64,000 bases of DNA from CAUSKK01 sp963533935. Lineage in GTDB: Bacteria; Pseudomonadota; Gammaproteobacteria; Cardiobacteriales; Cardiobacteriaceae. Position 1 is the stretch's first letter. Each line of letters begins with the position of its first letter. This document shows positions 23,679-31,536 of this stretch, piece by piece. Under the pieces are notes generated by a model. It had not been told where the DNA came from. It worked only from the letters and a program-made list of their open reading frames with translations, and did not search any database. The stretch covers positions 5,057-69,056 of the forward strand of contig CAUSQL010000005.1 of the NCBI GenBank assembly GCA_963533935.1. The letters are read 5' to 3'. The position numbers and the translations under genes are program-made.

Positions 23679-25544
23679 CTAATCTTCGTTTTCCGCCGCC
23701 TCCAGGGCCGCGGCGCAGCTCAACCAGTGTTCTTCCGCCGCCGTCAGCTGGCCCTGCAATTCGCGCTGCCGGGCCAGCACCCGCTGTAGTTCTTCCTTGT
23801 TCTCGTAGAGGGCGCCGTCGGTCAGCCGCGCCTCAATTTCCGCCAGCTGTGTTTGCAGGGGCAGAAGCGCCTTTTCCGCCCTGTTCAGCGCCTGCTGTAG
23901 GGGCTTCAGCCGCTCGCGCCGCTCCGCCCGCCGCTGTTTCTCGTTCACCTTCGGCGCCGCGTCTTCTTTGGCAACGGGCTGGTTCTTCTCCCGCAATAGG
24001 AGTTGCTGGTAATCGTCCAGGTCGCCGTTGAACTCCTGCACCCGCCCGTCGGCCACCAGCAGGAATTCATCGCAGCAGCTGCGCAGCAGCGGCCGGTGGT
24101 GGGAGATGAGCACCAGGCCGCCGCCGTAGTCCTGCAGCGCCGCCATCAGCGCTTCGCCCATGGCCAAATCCAGGTGGTTGGTGGGCTCGTCCAGCAGCAG
24201 CAGGTTCGGTTTCTGGCTGACCAGCAGGGCCAGGGCCAGCCGCGCCCGTTCGCCGCCGGAATAGCTGCTGACCGGCGCTTCCAGCCGGTCGCCGCGGAAA
24301 CCAAAGCCGCCAAGGAAATTACGCCCCTCCTGCTCCGGCCGCTGCGGGTGCAGCCGCTGCCAGTGTTCCAGCCCGTTCCGGTCGCCGCTCAAACTGTCCA
24401 GCTGGTGCTGGGTGAAATAGGCCCGCTGGCAGTGCTGGTGCCAGCTGTATTCGCCGGCCGCCGGTGTCAGCTCCCCGGCGATGAACTTCAGCAGCGTGGA
24501 CTTGCCGGCGCCGTTGCGGCCCAGCAGCCCCAGCCGACTATTGGGGCCGAGGCGCAGCTTCACATCGCTGAGAATGGGCGTATCGCCGTAGGCCAGCTGC
24601 ACCTGCCGCGCGGAAAACAGCGGGTTCGGCAGCTGCTCCGGCGCCGGAAAATTCAGCTGGTAATCCTCCCCGTCCAGCGCCGCCGGCCATTCGCGCATTT
24701 TCTCCAGCATCTTTAAGCGGCTCTGGGCCTGGCGCGCCTTGGAGGCCTTGGCGCGGAAGCGGCGCACGAAATCCTCCAGATGGGCGCGGCGCTGCTCGTC
24801 CTGGCGCTGGAGCGCCTCCCGCTGGGCCTGTTCCGCCGCGTACTGGCGCTGGAATTCGCTGTAATTGCCGCTGTAGAGGCGCAGCTGGCGATTTTCCAGG
24901 TGGAGAATTTGCCCGCAGAGGCTGTCCAGCAGCTCCCGGTCGTGGGCGATGATGATTTGCGTGCAGGGCAGATTCTTCAGGTAATCCTGGAGCCAGATGA
25001 GCGCGTCCAGGTCCAAATGGTTGGAAGGTTCGTCCAGCAGCAGCAAATCCGCCGGCGCGATTAGGGCCTGGGCCAGATTTAAACGCATGCGCCAGCCGCC
25101 GGAGAATTCCGCCACCGGCCGGGCCAGCTGTTCCGGGCGGAAGCCGAGGCCGTCCAGCAGCTTCTTCGCCCGCGCTTCCTGCTCGTAGCCGTAGATGGCG
25201 TTAAAGAAGTCATGGGCGGCGGCAATTTCCTCGCCGCTGCGGGCGGTTGCCAGCATTTGTTGGCCGCGGCGAAAGTCTTTATGGCCGTCCAGCACGTAAT
25301 CCAGGGCGCTCTGGGCCAGCCCCGGCGTTTCCTGGCGTACCTTGGCCACCAGCCAGCGCTCCGGCAGGGTGCAGGTGCCGCCGTCCGGGCCAATTTCCCC
25401 ATTGAGCAGGCTCAGCAGGGTGGATTTGCCGCTGCCGTTGCGGCCGACCAGGCCCACCTTCTGCCGCGGGTGAATTTGCAGGGTGGCCCCTTCAATGAGG
25501 TTGCGGCCGCCGCGGGCCAGGGTTAAATGGTCAAGCACAATCAT
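23679..25544 (-). CDS. yheS: ABC-F ATPase, YheS type
   Basis: ABC-F proteins have two ABC ATPase domains and no membrane part, and most act at the ribosomal E site. The 621-residue product has Walker A GRNGSGKST and GRNGAGKST, signatures FSGGWRMRLNLAQAL and YSGGERARLALALL, and Walker B LLLLDEPSNHLDLD and LLLLDEPTNHLDLA. The RFRAKASKARQAQSRLKMLEKM linker between the domains is close to that of E. coli YheS. A Lys/Glu/Leu-rich C-terminal coiled coil follows (about 530-615). It converges on nrdA and is divergent from proB. Confidence 0.9.
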   Translation of the reverse strand: MIVLDHLTLARGGRNLIEGATLQIHPRQKVGLVGRNGSGKSTLLSLLNGEIGPDGGTCTLPERWLVAKVRQETPGLAQSALDYVLDGHKDFRRGQQMLATARSGEEIAAAHDFFNAIYGYEQEARAKKLLDGLGFRPEQLARPVAEFSGGWRMRLNLAQALIAPADLLLLDEPSNHLDLDALIWLQDYLKNLPCTQIIIAHDRELLDSLCGQILHLENRQLRLYSGNYSEFQRQYAAEQAQREALQRQDEQRRAHLEDFVRRFRAKASKARQAQSRLKMLEKMREWPAALDGEDYQLNFPAPEQLPNPLFSARQVQLAYGDTPILSDVKLRLGPNSRLGLLGRNGAGKSTLLKFIAGELTPAAGEYSWHQHCQRAYFTQHQLDSLSGDRNGLEHWQRLHPQRPEQEGRNFLGGFGFRGDRLEAPVSSYSGGERARLALALLVSQKPNLLLLDEPTNHLDLAMGEALMAALQDYGGGLVLISHHRPLLRSCCDEFLLVADGRVQEFNGDLDDYQQLLLREKNQPVAKEDAAPKVNEKQRRAERRERLKPLQQALNRAEKALLPLQTQLAEIEARLTDGALYENKEELQRVLARQRELQGQLTAAEEHWLSCAAALEAAENED

Positions 25545-25604
25545 GGCTGAAGGGCCGGGAAGTTTTGCAGCATAATTTTTAGTCCTTTAAGCCACGGAGG
25601 GCCT

Positions 25605-26699
25605 ATGAAAACCATCGTCATTAAATTCGGCACCAGCCTGCTAACCCGCGGCGGGGCGCGGCTGGACCAGGCGCACATGATAAACCTGGTGGGCCAATGT
25701 GCCCAGCTGCACGGCCAGGGCCAGCGGCTGATTTTGGTCAGCTCGGGGGCGGTGGCCGCCGGCCGCGACTATCTGGGTAATCCGGAACTGCCGAACAGTC
25801 CCACCCTGCGCCGCATGCTGGCCTCCGTGGGCCAGACCCAGCTGATGAATGTGTGGGCCAAGCTCTTCGCCATTTACGATTTAAAGGTGGGGCAAATGCT
25901 GCTGACCCGGGCGGACATCGAGCAGCGCGAGCATTTTCTCAACGGCCGCGACACCCTATTAACCATGCTGGAGCAGGGCATTATTCCCATCATTAACGAG
26001 AACGACGCGGTGGCAACGGCGGAGGCGCGGGTCGGCGACAACGACAATCTGGCGGCGCTGGTAGCCATGCTGGCGCGGGCCGACCGGCTGATTCTCCTCA
26101 CCGACCAGGAGGGGCTCTACGACGACGACCCGCGGCAGAATCCCGGCGCCCGACTTATCAGGGAAGTAAGGGAAATTACTCCGGCGGTGAAGCACATGGC
26201 CGGCGGCAGCGGCACGACCCTCGGCACCGGCGGCATGGCCACCAAGGTGGCGGCGGCGGAGCTGGCCGGCCGGGCGGCAGTGGAAACCATCGTCTGCAGC
26301 GGCTTTGCCGAGCAGGTGCTGCTGCGCTGGGCCGAAGGTGCTGGGCCGGGCACCCGCTTTCTCGCGGCGAAGAACCGGCTGGAAAGCCGCAAGCAGTGGC
26401 TATTCGGCGCACCGCGGGCCGGGCGCCTGTTCATTGATGCGGGGGCGGAAACGGCGCTGGTGCAGGGGCAGAAGTCGCTGTTGGCGGTGGGGGTGCGGCG
26501 CATTGAGGGGGATTTTCCCCGCGGCGCGGTGGTGGAAATCTGTAGTGTGGCTGGCGAACCGCTGGCGCTGGGCCTGGTGCGCCAGGGCAGCGAGAATCTG
26601 GCGAAGATTAAGGGCCAGCAGTCGGCGGCGCTGGAGGCAATCCTCGGCTACCCGTCCAGCGGCCAGGTGGTGCACCGGGACGATTTAATACTGCTGTAA
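25605..26699 (+). CDS. proB: glutamate 5-kinase
   Basis: ProB phosphorylates glutamate in the first step of proline synthesis. Residues 1-255 form the amino-acid-kinase domain, with the phosphate-binding KFGTSLL at the N-terminus, INENDAVATAEARVGDNDNLAA and the GTGGMATKVAAA segment. Residues about 275-364 form the C-terminal PUA domain present in the full-length form. It is monocistronic. proA is not in the window and proC lies far away at 50496. The 3' side converges with sdhE across a repeat pair. Confidence 0.95.
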   Translation: MKTIVIKFGTSLLTRGGARLDQAHMINLVGQCAQLHGQGQRLILVSSGAVAAGRDYLGNPELPNSPTLRRMLASVGQTQLMNVWAKLFAIYDLKVGQMLLTRADIEQREHFLNGRDTLLTMLEQGIIPIINENDAVATAEARVGDNDNLAALVAMLARADRLILLTDQEGLYDDDPRQNPGARLIREVREITPAVKHMAGGSGTTLGTGGMATKVAAAELAGRAAVETIVCSGFAEQVLLRWAEGAGPGTRFLAAKNRLESRKQWLFGAPRAGRLFIDAGAETALVQGQKSLLAVGVRRIEGDFPRGAVVEICSVAGEPLALGLVRQGSENLAKIKGQQSAALEAILGYPSSGQVVHRDDLILL

Positions 26700-26778
26700 A
26701 TACAAACAGGGAAGCGCTTCTATTGTTTGTATAAATGCGATTTTTACAAACAACAGAAGCGCTTCTATGTATGTTTAA
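26700..26778. repeat. dyad repeat pair between proB and sdhE
   Basis: Two units fill almost the entire 82-base gap between converging proB and sdhE: TACAAACAGGGAAGCGCTTC at 26701 and TACAAACAACAGAAGCGCTT at 26745. The core is the AAGCGCTT subtype, where each unit is itself palindromic around GAAGCGCTTC. They are the only candidates for a transcript end on either strand. Confidence 0.8.
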
Positions 26779-26781
26779 CGG

Positions 26782-27030
26782 CTATTGCGCATTGCTGTTC
26801 AGAATGGACTTATCCCGCAGCAAATCAATGAGCCCGTTAATCTCTGCGTCATCACTGCGGGTGCGGCCGAAGAGCAAATCCACGATGAGCGGGTCCTGAA
26901 AATCCAGCAGCCTGTGGAAGGCGGCTTGCTGGGCCGGGCTGGCCTGCGGGTAGTCTTCCAGCCGGTAGCTGTTCATCAGTAAATCCAGCTCCTTCATGCC
27001 GCGGCGGCAGCGCCATTCCAGGTTTTTCAT
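26782..27030 (-). CDS. sdhE: succinate dehydrogenase flavinylation factor SdhE
   Basis: SdhE (YgfY) helps attach FAD covalently to succinate dehydrogenase. The 82-residue product has the family signature RRGMKELDLLM near residue 11 and the LLDFQDPLIVDLLFG segment, with normal length. The start chosen is the ATG at 27030, which overlaps the sod stop as ATGA. Longer in-frame starts would run into the superoxide dismutase gene. Coupling with a superoxide dismutase is unusual and may reflect a shared link to respiration. Confidence 0.85.
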   Translation of the reverse strand: MKNLEWRCRRGMKELDLLMNSYRLEDYPQASPAQQAAFHRLLDFQDPLIVDLLFGRTRSDDAEINGLIDLLRDKSILNSNAQ

Positions 27031-27620
27031 TGGCCGGCGAAGCGCTGGGCCACGAAGGGCCAATTCACCACCTTGAACCAGTTATCCAGGTAGTCGGCGC
27101 GCTTGTTCTGGTAGCGCAGGTAGTAGGCGTGCTCCCACACGTCGCAGCCCAGCAACGGCGTGCCCTGCACCGCGGCCACGTCCATCAGCGGGTTGTCCTG
27201 GTTCGGCGTGGAGGAAATCACCAGCTTGCCGTCCTTGAGCACCAGCCAGGCCCAGCCGGAACCGAACTGCTTCAGGGCCGCGTCCTTGAATTGGCTCTGG
27301 AAGTTCTCCAGGGAACCGAAATCCCGATTGATGGCCGCCAGCAGCTCGCCCTCCGGTGCCTTAAAGTTCGGGGTCATGGCCTGCCAGAACAGGCTGTGGT
27401 TGTAGAGGCCGCCGCCGTTGTTGCGCACCGCCGGACTGTACTGGCTGATGGTTTTAAGAATTTCCTCCAGGCTCTTGTCGGTCGTGCCGATGTTGGCGAC
27501 GAAGTTATCGAAGTAGGCCTTGTGGTGGCGGGAATGGTGAATTTCCATGGTTTCCTTGTCGATGAAGGGTTCCAGGGCGTCGTAGCTGTAGGGCAGTTGG
27601 GGGAAGGTGAAATTACTCAT
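27027..27620 (-). CDS. sodA: superoxide dismutase, Fe/Mn family, Mn-type features
   Basis: The 197-residue enzyme converts superoxide to peroxide and oxygen. Metal ligands are His28 (EIHHSRHH), His75 (NHSLFW), Asp160 and His164 (DVWEHAYY). The residue that tunes metal preference looks Mn-type: Gln141 in NQDNPL, with glycines at 69-71 rather than a Gln at that site. The N-terminus PYSYDALEPFIDKETMEIHH also resembles MnSOD. Metal use cannot be proven from sequence, and cambialistic activity is possible. There is no signal peptide, so it is cytosolic. sdhE overlaps its stop. Confidence 0.92.
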   Translation of the reverse strand: MSNFTFPQLPYSYDALEPFIDKETMEIHHSRHHKAYFDNFVANIGTTDKSLEEILKTISQYSPAVRNNGGGLYNHSLFWQAMTPNFKAPEGELLAAINRDFGSLENFQSQFKDAALKQFGSGWAWLVLKDGKLVISSTPNQDNPLMDVAAVQGTPLLGCDVWEHAYYLRYQNKRADYLDNWFKVVNWPFVAQRFAGQ

Positions 27621-27743
27621 GGATTCCTCGCTAAATGTTGAAAAGGTCCAGTATAGTTAGCCGCCGCCGGGCCACAATGGAGTTAATAAATTAGGCCCTT
27701 GAGGATTATTAATGCTAGGCTTGGGCTTTTTTAAGGAGCAAGC

Positions 27744-28289
27744 ATGAAGAAACTACTGCTATTAACCGTTATGGCCAGCGCCGGCGCCGCCGACCTCAAG
27801 CTGGAAAGCAAGGATTTACAGAACGGCCAGGCCGGGCCGCTCAGCTTTAATTCGGCCCAGTTCGGCTGCAGCGGCCAGGACCAGTCGCCGGAATTGCACT
27901 GGTCGGGGGTGCCGGAGGGCACGAAAAGCCTGGCCGTAACCGTTTACGACAAGGACGCGCCCACCGGCTCCGGCTTCTGGCACTGGACGGTGATGAATCT
28001 GCCCGCCGACACCAGGGAGCTGCCCGCCAACGCCGGTGCCAAGGACGCGAAATTGCCGGCCGGGGCGGTGGTTCTAAAGAACGACGCCGGCGAAAAGGCT
28101 TTTATTGGTTCCTGCCCGCCGGAGGGCCGCGAGCACCACTATTTCATTACCGTTCACGCCCTGGACTACGTGCCGGAGCTGAAGGGTGAAGAGAGCCCGG
28201 CCCTGGCCGGCTTCCTGCGCTACGGCCACGAGCTGGCCACGGCCACCATTGAAGTAACCCACAAACGGGAAAAGGCCGAGAAAAAATAG
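27744..28289 (+). CDS. exported YbhB/YbcL-type PEBP protein
   Basis: The 181-residue product belongs to the phosphatidylethanolamine-binding (Raf-kinase-inhibitor-like) family, whose bacterial roles are mostly unknown. The ligand-pocket motifs are DKDAPTGSGFWHW and GSCPPEGREHHYF. A short signal peptide (MKKLLLLTVMASAGAA) predicts export, unlike cytosolic E. coli YbhB. The start is backed by TAAGGAG. Its last codons lie directly before the rnpB promoter, so it may share little besides position with rnpB. Confidence 0.88.
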   Translation: MKKLLLLTVMASAGAADLKLESKDLQNGQAGPLSFNSAQFGCSGQDQSPELHWSGVPEGTKSLAVTVYDKDAPTGSGFWHWTVMNLPADTRELPANAGAKDAKLPAGAVVLKNDAGEKAFIGSCPPEGREHHYFITVHALDYVPELKGEESPALAGFLRYGHELATATIEVTHKREKAEKK

Positions 28290-28293
28290 GCCG

Positions 28294-28322
28294 TTGCAAG
28301 GCCGTGGCCTTGGCCCTAGAAT
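28294..28322 (+). promoter_or_regulatory. rnpB promoter
   Basis: TTGCAA (28294-28299) and TAGAAT (28317-28322) are 17 bases apart, with a start expected at about 28329-28330. That matches the first base of the P1 helix of RNase P RNA. This is the best sigma-70 match in the window. Confidence 0.8.
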
Positions 28323-28329
28323 TGGCCGC

Positions 28330-28652
28330 GAGTTCGCCGGACAACCGCTCCCGTCAGGGGGAGGAAAGTCCGAGCTTCACAGGGTGCGGTGCTAGATAAC
28401 GTCTAGACGGCGCGAGCCGATGGAAAGTGCAACAGAAAGATACCGCCTTAGGGTAAGGGTGAAATGGTGCGGTAAGAGCGCACCGCGGGACTGGCGACAG
28501 GACCGGCTAGGCAAACCCCACCGGAAGCAAGACCAAATAGAAGGCCCATGGGGCGACCCGTCCCGGCCTTGGGTAGGTTGCTAGAGGCGGCCAGCGATGG
28601 CCGTCCCAGATGAATGGTTGTCCTCGACAGAACTCGGCTTACAGGCGAACTC
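28330..28652 (+). ncRNA. rnpB: RNase P RNA, type A, compact
   Basis: This ribozyme removes 5' leaders from tRNA precursors. The 5' end GAGTTCGCC (28330-28338) pairs with GGCGAACTC (28644-28652) as helix P1. Conserved cores are GAGGAAAGTCCGAGC (28361-28375), GGTAAGGGTGAAA (about 28452), GGTGCGGTAAGAGCGCACC, AGCAAGACCAAATAG, and AGATGAATGGTTGTC with CGACAGAACTCGGCTTA near the 3' end. At about 323 bases it is some 50 shorter than the E. coli RNA. The P12 hairpin that follows CCGCC in E. coli is reduced to four bases. No terminator separates it from arfA, 23 bases downstream. Confidence 0.97.
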
Positions 28653-28675
28653 ACCCCTTATTTTTCGGAGTAAAC

Positions 28676-28867
28676 ATGGCTAAACAGCAACAGCGCGCGT
28701 TAAATCTCGACCTGTTCCACAGCGGCAAATACCGCCAGCGGGTCGAACGCAATAAAAAGAAAGACTACCAACGGCAGCCCAAACACAGAAACCGCCACCT
28801 CGATGGCGGTTATTTTTTGTCCGGTTTTTTTTACCGACGGACGGGCGCTTTACCTGTATGTAATTAG
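28676..28867 (+). CDS. arfA: alternative ribosome-rescue factor ArfA-like, with terminator inside the gene
   Basis: ArfA recruits RF2 to stalled ribosomes when tmRNA is insufficient. Residues 16-40 (HSGKYRQRVERNKKKDYQRQ, then PKHRNR) match the conserved ArfA core with its basic RQRVxxNKKK segment. The start is the ATG at 28676 after CGGAG. A terminator hairpin with six T (28790-28818) lies within the frame, so most transcripts should end before the stop codon and make a nonstop protein. Known proteobacterial arfA genes are controlled in this way through tmRNA tagging. The remaining codons to the TAG at 28865 come from a dyad repeat. The gene begins 23 bases after rnpB. Confidence 0.8.
   Translation: MAKQQQRALNLDLFHSGKYRQRVERNKKKDYQRQPKHRNRHLDGGYFLSGFFYRRTGALPVCN
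28790..28818 (+). terminator. intrinsic terminator inside arfA
   Basis: AACCGCC (28790-28796) pairs with GGCGGTT (28805-28811) around an eight-base loop. One A and six T follow (28813-28818). It sits at codons 39-48 of arfA and is the first terminator after the rnpB promoter. Confidence 0.88.
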
Positions 28868-28907
28868 GGCTTAAATACATACAACCGAAGCGCCCCTATG
28901 TTTGTAA
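28831..28907. repeat. dyad repeat pair overlapping the arfA 3' end
   Basis: Two units face each other across an AT spacer. The first supplies the last 11 codons and stop of the arfA frame (28832-28867). The cores are partly mismatched (TACCT against ACCGA). Confidence 0.8.
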
Positions 28908-28929
28908 TTAATGAATTAAAGGTGCTGGC

Positions 28930-28952
28930 GTAGGTCGGGCACCATGCCCGAC
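28930..28952. repeat. REP-like hairpin with GTAG head
   Basis: GTAG followed by a perfect 7-bp stem GTCGGGC/GCCCGAC with a five-base loop is the layout of REP sequences mobilised by TnpA-REP (RAYT) transposases. Only one copy was seen, and it is unlike the dominant repeat family of the window. Confidence 0.45.
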
Positions 28953-29125
28953 GTCGGAATAATCAATCGGCATTTGCCAGCCATGAATGGCCCAATCTAC
29001 CCGCCGATTACCGTCCTATGGCGCTAATTAATGCAATTCCGCAGAGGCAACGAGCTCTTTGTCTACGGCTTGGCGCTGCACGTTCCCACCCTAGCCATTG
29101 CCAACGTAATGACTTAATTAGGGAC

Positions 29126-29335
29126 AAATACATACAATATAAGATACTGTAATGTTTCACCCAGCAAACAACTGGGTATCCACAATATAAGCGCCCGTCC
29201 GTCGGTAAAAGGCCATTTAGGGCTTATTTACAAACAACCGGGCGCTTCTGCTGTACGTATTTAAACCCTTAAATACATACAGAGAAAGCGCGTAGCGCCT
29301 GAGCGTTAGCGAAGAACCGCCCGTCCGTTTGTATA
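29126..29335. repeat. dyad repeats with a 38-bp micro-insertion
   Basis: About four units are present. The first is interrupted. ACAATATAAG occurs at 29134-29143 and again at 29182-29191, flanking 38 bases that contain the hairpin ACCCAG/CTGGGT. Removing one copy and the insert would restore a normal unit. The last unit has the GAGCGTTAGCGAAGAACC variant insertion. Confidence 0.7.
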
Positions 29336-29408
29336 AACCAGCCTTTGGGCGCCACGGCCGGCCTCTGTTATATTGCCAATTCCGTTTGTTTTCTTAATTT
29401 TCAGGACT

Positions 29409-30308
29409 ATGCAGGATTTACCGCAACAATTAATCAACGGCCTGACCCTGGGCAGCATCTTCGCCCTGGTCGCCATCGGCTATTCCATGGTCTATGGCAT
29501 CATCGGCCTCATCAACTTCGCCCACGGGGAAATCTATATGCTCGGCGCCTACAGCGGCATCGTGGCCCTGGTTTCCCTCCAGGCGCTGGGCGTCAGCGCG
29601 CTGGCGCTGCTGCTGCCGCTGGCCCTCCTTCTCACCGTGGCCATCAACAGCTTTTCCGGCCTCGCGGTGGAGAAGCTGGCCTACAAGCCGCTGCGCCACC
29701 GGCCGCGGCTGGTGCCACTGATTTCCGCCATCGGCATGTCGATTTTCCTCCAGAACTACGTGGCCCTGGGCCAGGGCAATAAGAACATCGCCCTGGCGCC
29801 CCTGTTCAGCCAGGTGTGGGAATTCGGCAGCTTCCGCGTGTCCGCCCTGCAGCTGGTGATTTTCGCCACCACCATTCTCGCCATGGCGCTGCTGAATTAC
29901 TTCATCTACCGCACGAAAACCGGCAAGGCCTGCCGCGCCTGCGCCGAAGACCTGAACATGGCCCAGCTGCTCGGCATCGACGGCAATAAAATCATCGCCC
30001 TGACCTTCACCATTGGCGCGGCCCTGGCCGCTGTGGCCGGCTTCCTCGTCGCCCTCTACTACGGCAGCATTAACCCCTACATGGGCTTCGCCGCCGGCAT
30101 GGAGGCCTTCACCGCGGCGGTGCTCGGCGGCATCGGTTCCATCACCGGCGCCCTGCTGGGCGGTCTGCTGCTGGGCCTGTGCAAGACCTTCGCCGAAGCC
30201 TATATTTCCGGCGATTACAAGGACATCATCACCTACGCCCTGCTAATCCTCATTCTGCTGCTGCGCCCCAACGGCATACTCGGCAAGGCCACCGTGGAGA
30301 AGGTATGA
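29409..30308 (+). CDS. livH: branched-chain amino acid ABC transporter permease LivH
   Basis: LivH is one of two inner-membrane permeases of the high-affinity leucine/isoleucine/valine importer. The 299-residue product has about eight membrane segments, the family opening LINGLTLGSIFALVAIGYSM, INFAHGEIYMLGAY, and the EAFTAAVLGGIGSITGALLGG coupling region. I chose the ATG at 29409. An in-frame TTG at 29373 would add residues not found in LivH proteins and lies in the likely promoter. livM overlaps its stop as ATGA. Confidence 0.92.
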   Translation: MQDLPQQLINGLTLGSIFALVAIGYSMVYGIIGLINFAHGEIYMLGAYSGIVALVSLQALGVSALALLLPLALLLTVAINSFSGLAVEKLAYKPLRHRPRLVPLISAIGMSIFLQNYVALGQGNKNIALAPLFSQVWEFGSFRVSALQLVIFATTILAMALLNYFIYRTKTGKACRACAEDLNMAQLLGIDGNKIIALTFTIGAALAAVAGFLVALYYGSINPYMGFAAGMEAFTAAVLGGIGSITGALLGGLLLGLCKTFAEAYISGDYKDIITYALLILILLLRPNGILGKATVEKV

Positions 30309-31534
30309 ACAAGCAACATTTAACGAAGGCGCTGCAAATGGCAGCGCTGATTTTCCTCATCGCCATTCCCGTGGTCGCCCTGCACCTGCAGCAGGGGCCC
30401 CAGGGTTTAAGCGTGGCACTGCGCCTCGGGCCCGCCGTCCAGCTGGCGCTGCTGGCCTTCGTCCTCCAGCTGCTAATCCCGGCTTTAACGCAACTGAAGA
30501 AACGCTTCCCGCCGCTGGCGCCGGAGCACCGCCGGGCGCTGCTGCAGCGGAGCCACTGGCTGCTGGTGCTGCTGATTCTCTTCGCCCTCGCCCTGCCCTT
30601 TATCTACGGTAAGAACCGCCAGGTGATGGACATTGCGGCGCTGGCGCTGATTTACGTGCTGCTGGCCCTCAGTTTGAACATTGTGGTGGGCTTCGCCGGC
30701 CTGCTGAACCTCGGCCACGTGGCCTTCTACGCCATCGGCGCCTACTGCTACGCCATCATGAACCGCCACGGCTTCAGCTTCTGGCTGGCCCTGCCGCTGG
30801 GGGGACTAATTGCGGGCGCAGCCGGTCTAGCGCTGGCCTTCCCGATTCTGCGGCTGCGCGGCGACTATCTGGCCATCGTAACCCTGGCCTTCGGTGAAAT
30901 CGTCCGCCTGCTGGCCATTAACCTGAACGGCTTCACCGGCGGCGCCACCGGCATCAGCGGCATTGCGCCGGCCAGCTTCTTCGGCCTGCCCTTCGCGAAG
31001 AATCCGCCGGCGGGCAGCACCGCCTTTCACCAGTGGGCGCACATTCCCTTCAGCAGTAACCACAAGCTGATTTTCAACTACTGCCTGATTCTCACCCTCT
31101 GCCTGCTGACCCTGTGGATTATTAACCGGCTGCGGCGCATGCCCATCGGCCGGGCCTGGGAGGCGCTGCGGGAAGATGAAATCGCCTGCCGTTCCCTGGG
31201 CATTAATCCGGCGGTGGTGAAGGTGAGCGCCTTCGGCCTCGGCGCCTTCTTCGCCGGCCTGGCCGGGGTGTTCTTCGCTGCCCGCCAGGGGGCCATTACC
31301 CCGGAGAATTTCACCTTTCTGGAGAGCGCCATGATTCTGGCCATCGTGGTGCTGGGCGGCTCGCAGCTGGGCATAATCCTCGCCGCGCTGGCGCTGACGG
31401 TGCTGCCGGAATACGCCCGCAGCTTCGCCGACTACCGCATGCTGATTTTCGGCGTGGTCATGGTGCTGATGATGATTTGGCGGCCCCAGGGCCTAATTCC
31501 GGGTCTAAGGCCGAAATTGGAGTTGAAACCATGA
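30305..31534 (+). CDS. livM: branched-chain amino acid ABC transporter permease LivM
   Basis: This is the second permease of the Liv importer. The 409-residue product has a long hydrophobic N-terminal part typical of LivM, then LSLNIVVGFAGLLNLGHVAFY, LRLRGDYLAIVTLAFGEIVR and the coupling segment ALREDEIACRSLGIN. The ATG at 30305 overlaps the livH stop. Longer in-frame starts would read back into livH. A single dyad repeat unit separates it from livG. Confidence 0.92.
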   Translation: MNKQHLTKALQMAALIFLIAIPVVALHLQQGPQGLSVALRLGPAVQLALLAFVLQLLIPALTQLKKRFPPLAPEHRRALLQRSHWLLVLLILFALALPFIYGKNRQVMDIAALALIYVLLALSLNIVVGFAGLLNLGHVAFYAIGAYCYAIMNRHGFSFWLALPLGGLIAGAAGLALAFPILRLRGDYLAIVTLAFGEIVRLLAINLNGFTGGATGISGIAPASFFGLPFAKNPPAGSTAFHQWAHIPFSSNHKLIFNYCLILTLCLLTLWIINRLRRMPIGRAWEALREDEIACRSLGINPAVVKVSAFGLGAFFAGLAGVFFAARQGAITPENFTFLESAMILAIVVLGGSQLGIILAALALTVLPEYARSFADYRMLIFGVVMVLMMIWRPQGLIPGLRPKLELKP

Positions 31535-31536
31535 TT

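Larger units (their letters stand above)
28868..29408. other. 541-base intergenic region, repeats and one REP-like hairpin
   Basis: No gene is supportable here. It contains the second half of the repeat pair at 28831-28907 and a separate hairpin GTCGGGC-ACCAT-GCCCGAC (28934-28952) preceded by GTAG. It also holds unique sequence (about 28960-29110) and a further repeat cluster (about 29126-29335). A weak extended -10 (TGTTATATT, about 29367-29375) precedes livH. Confidence 0.7.
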
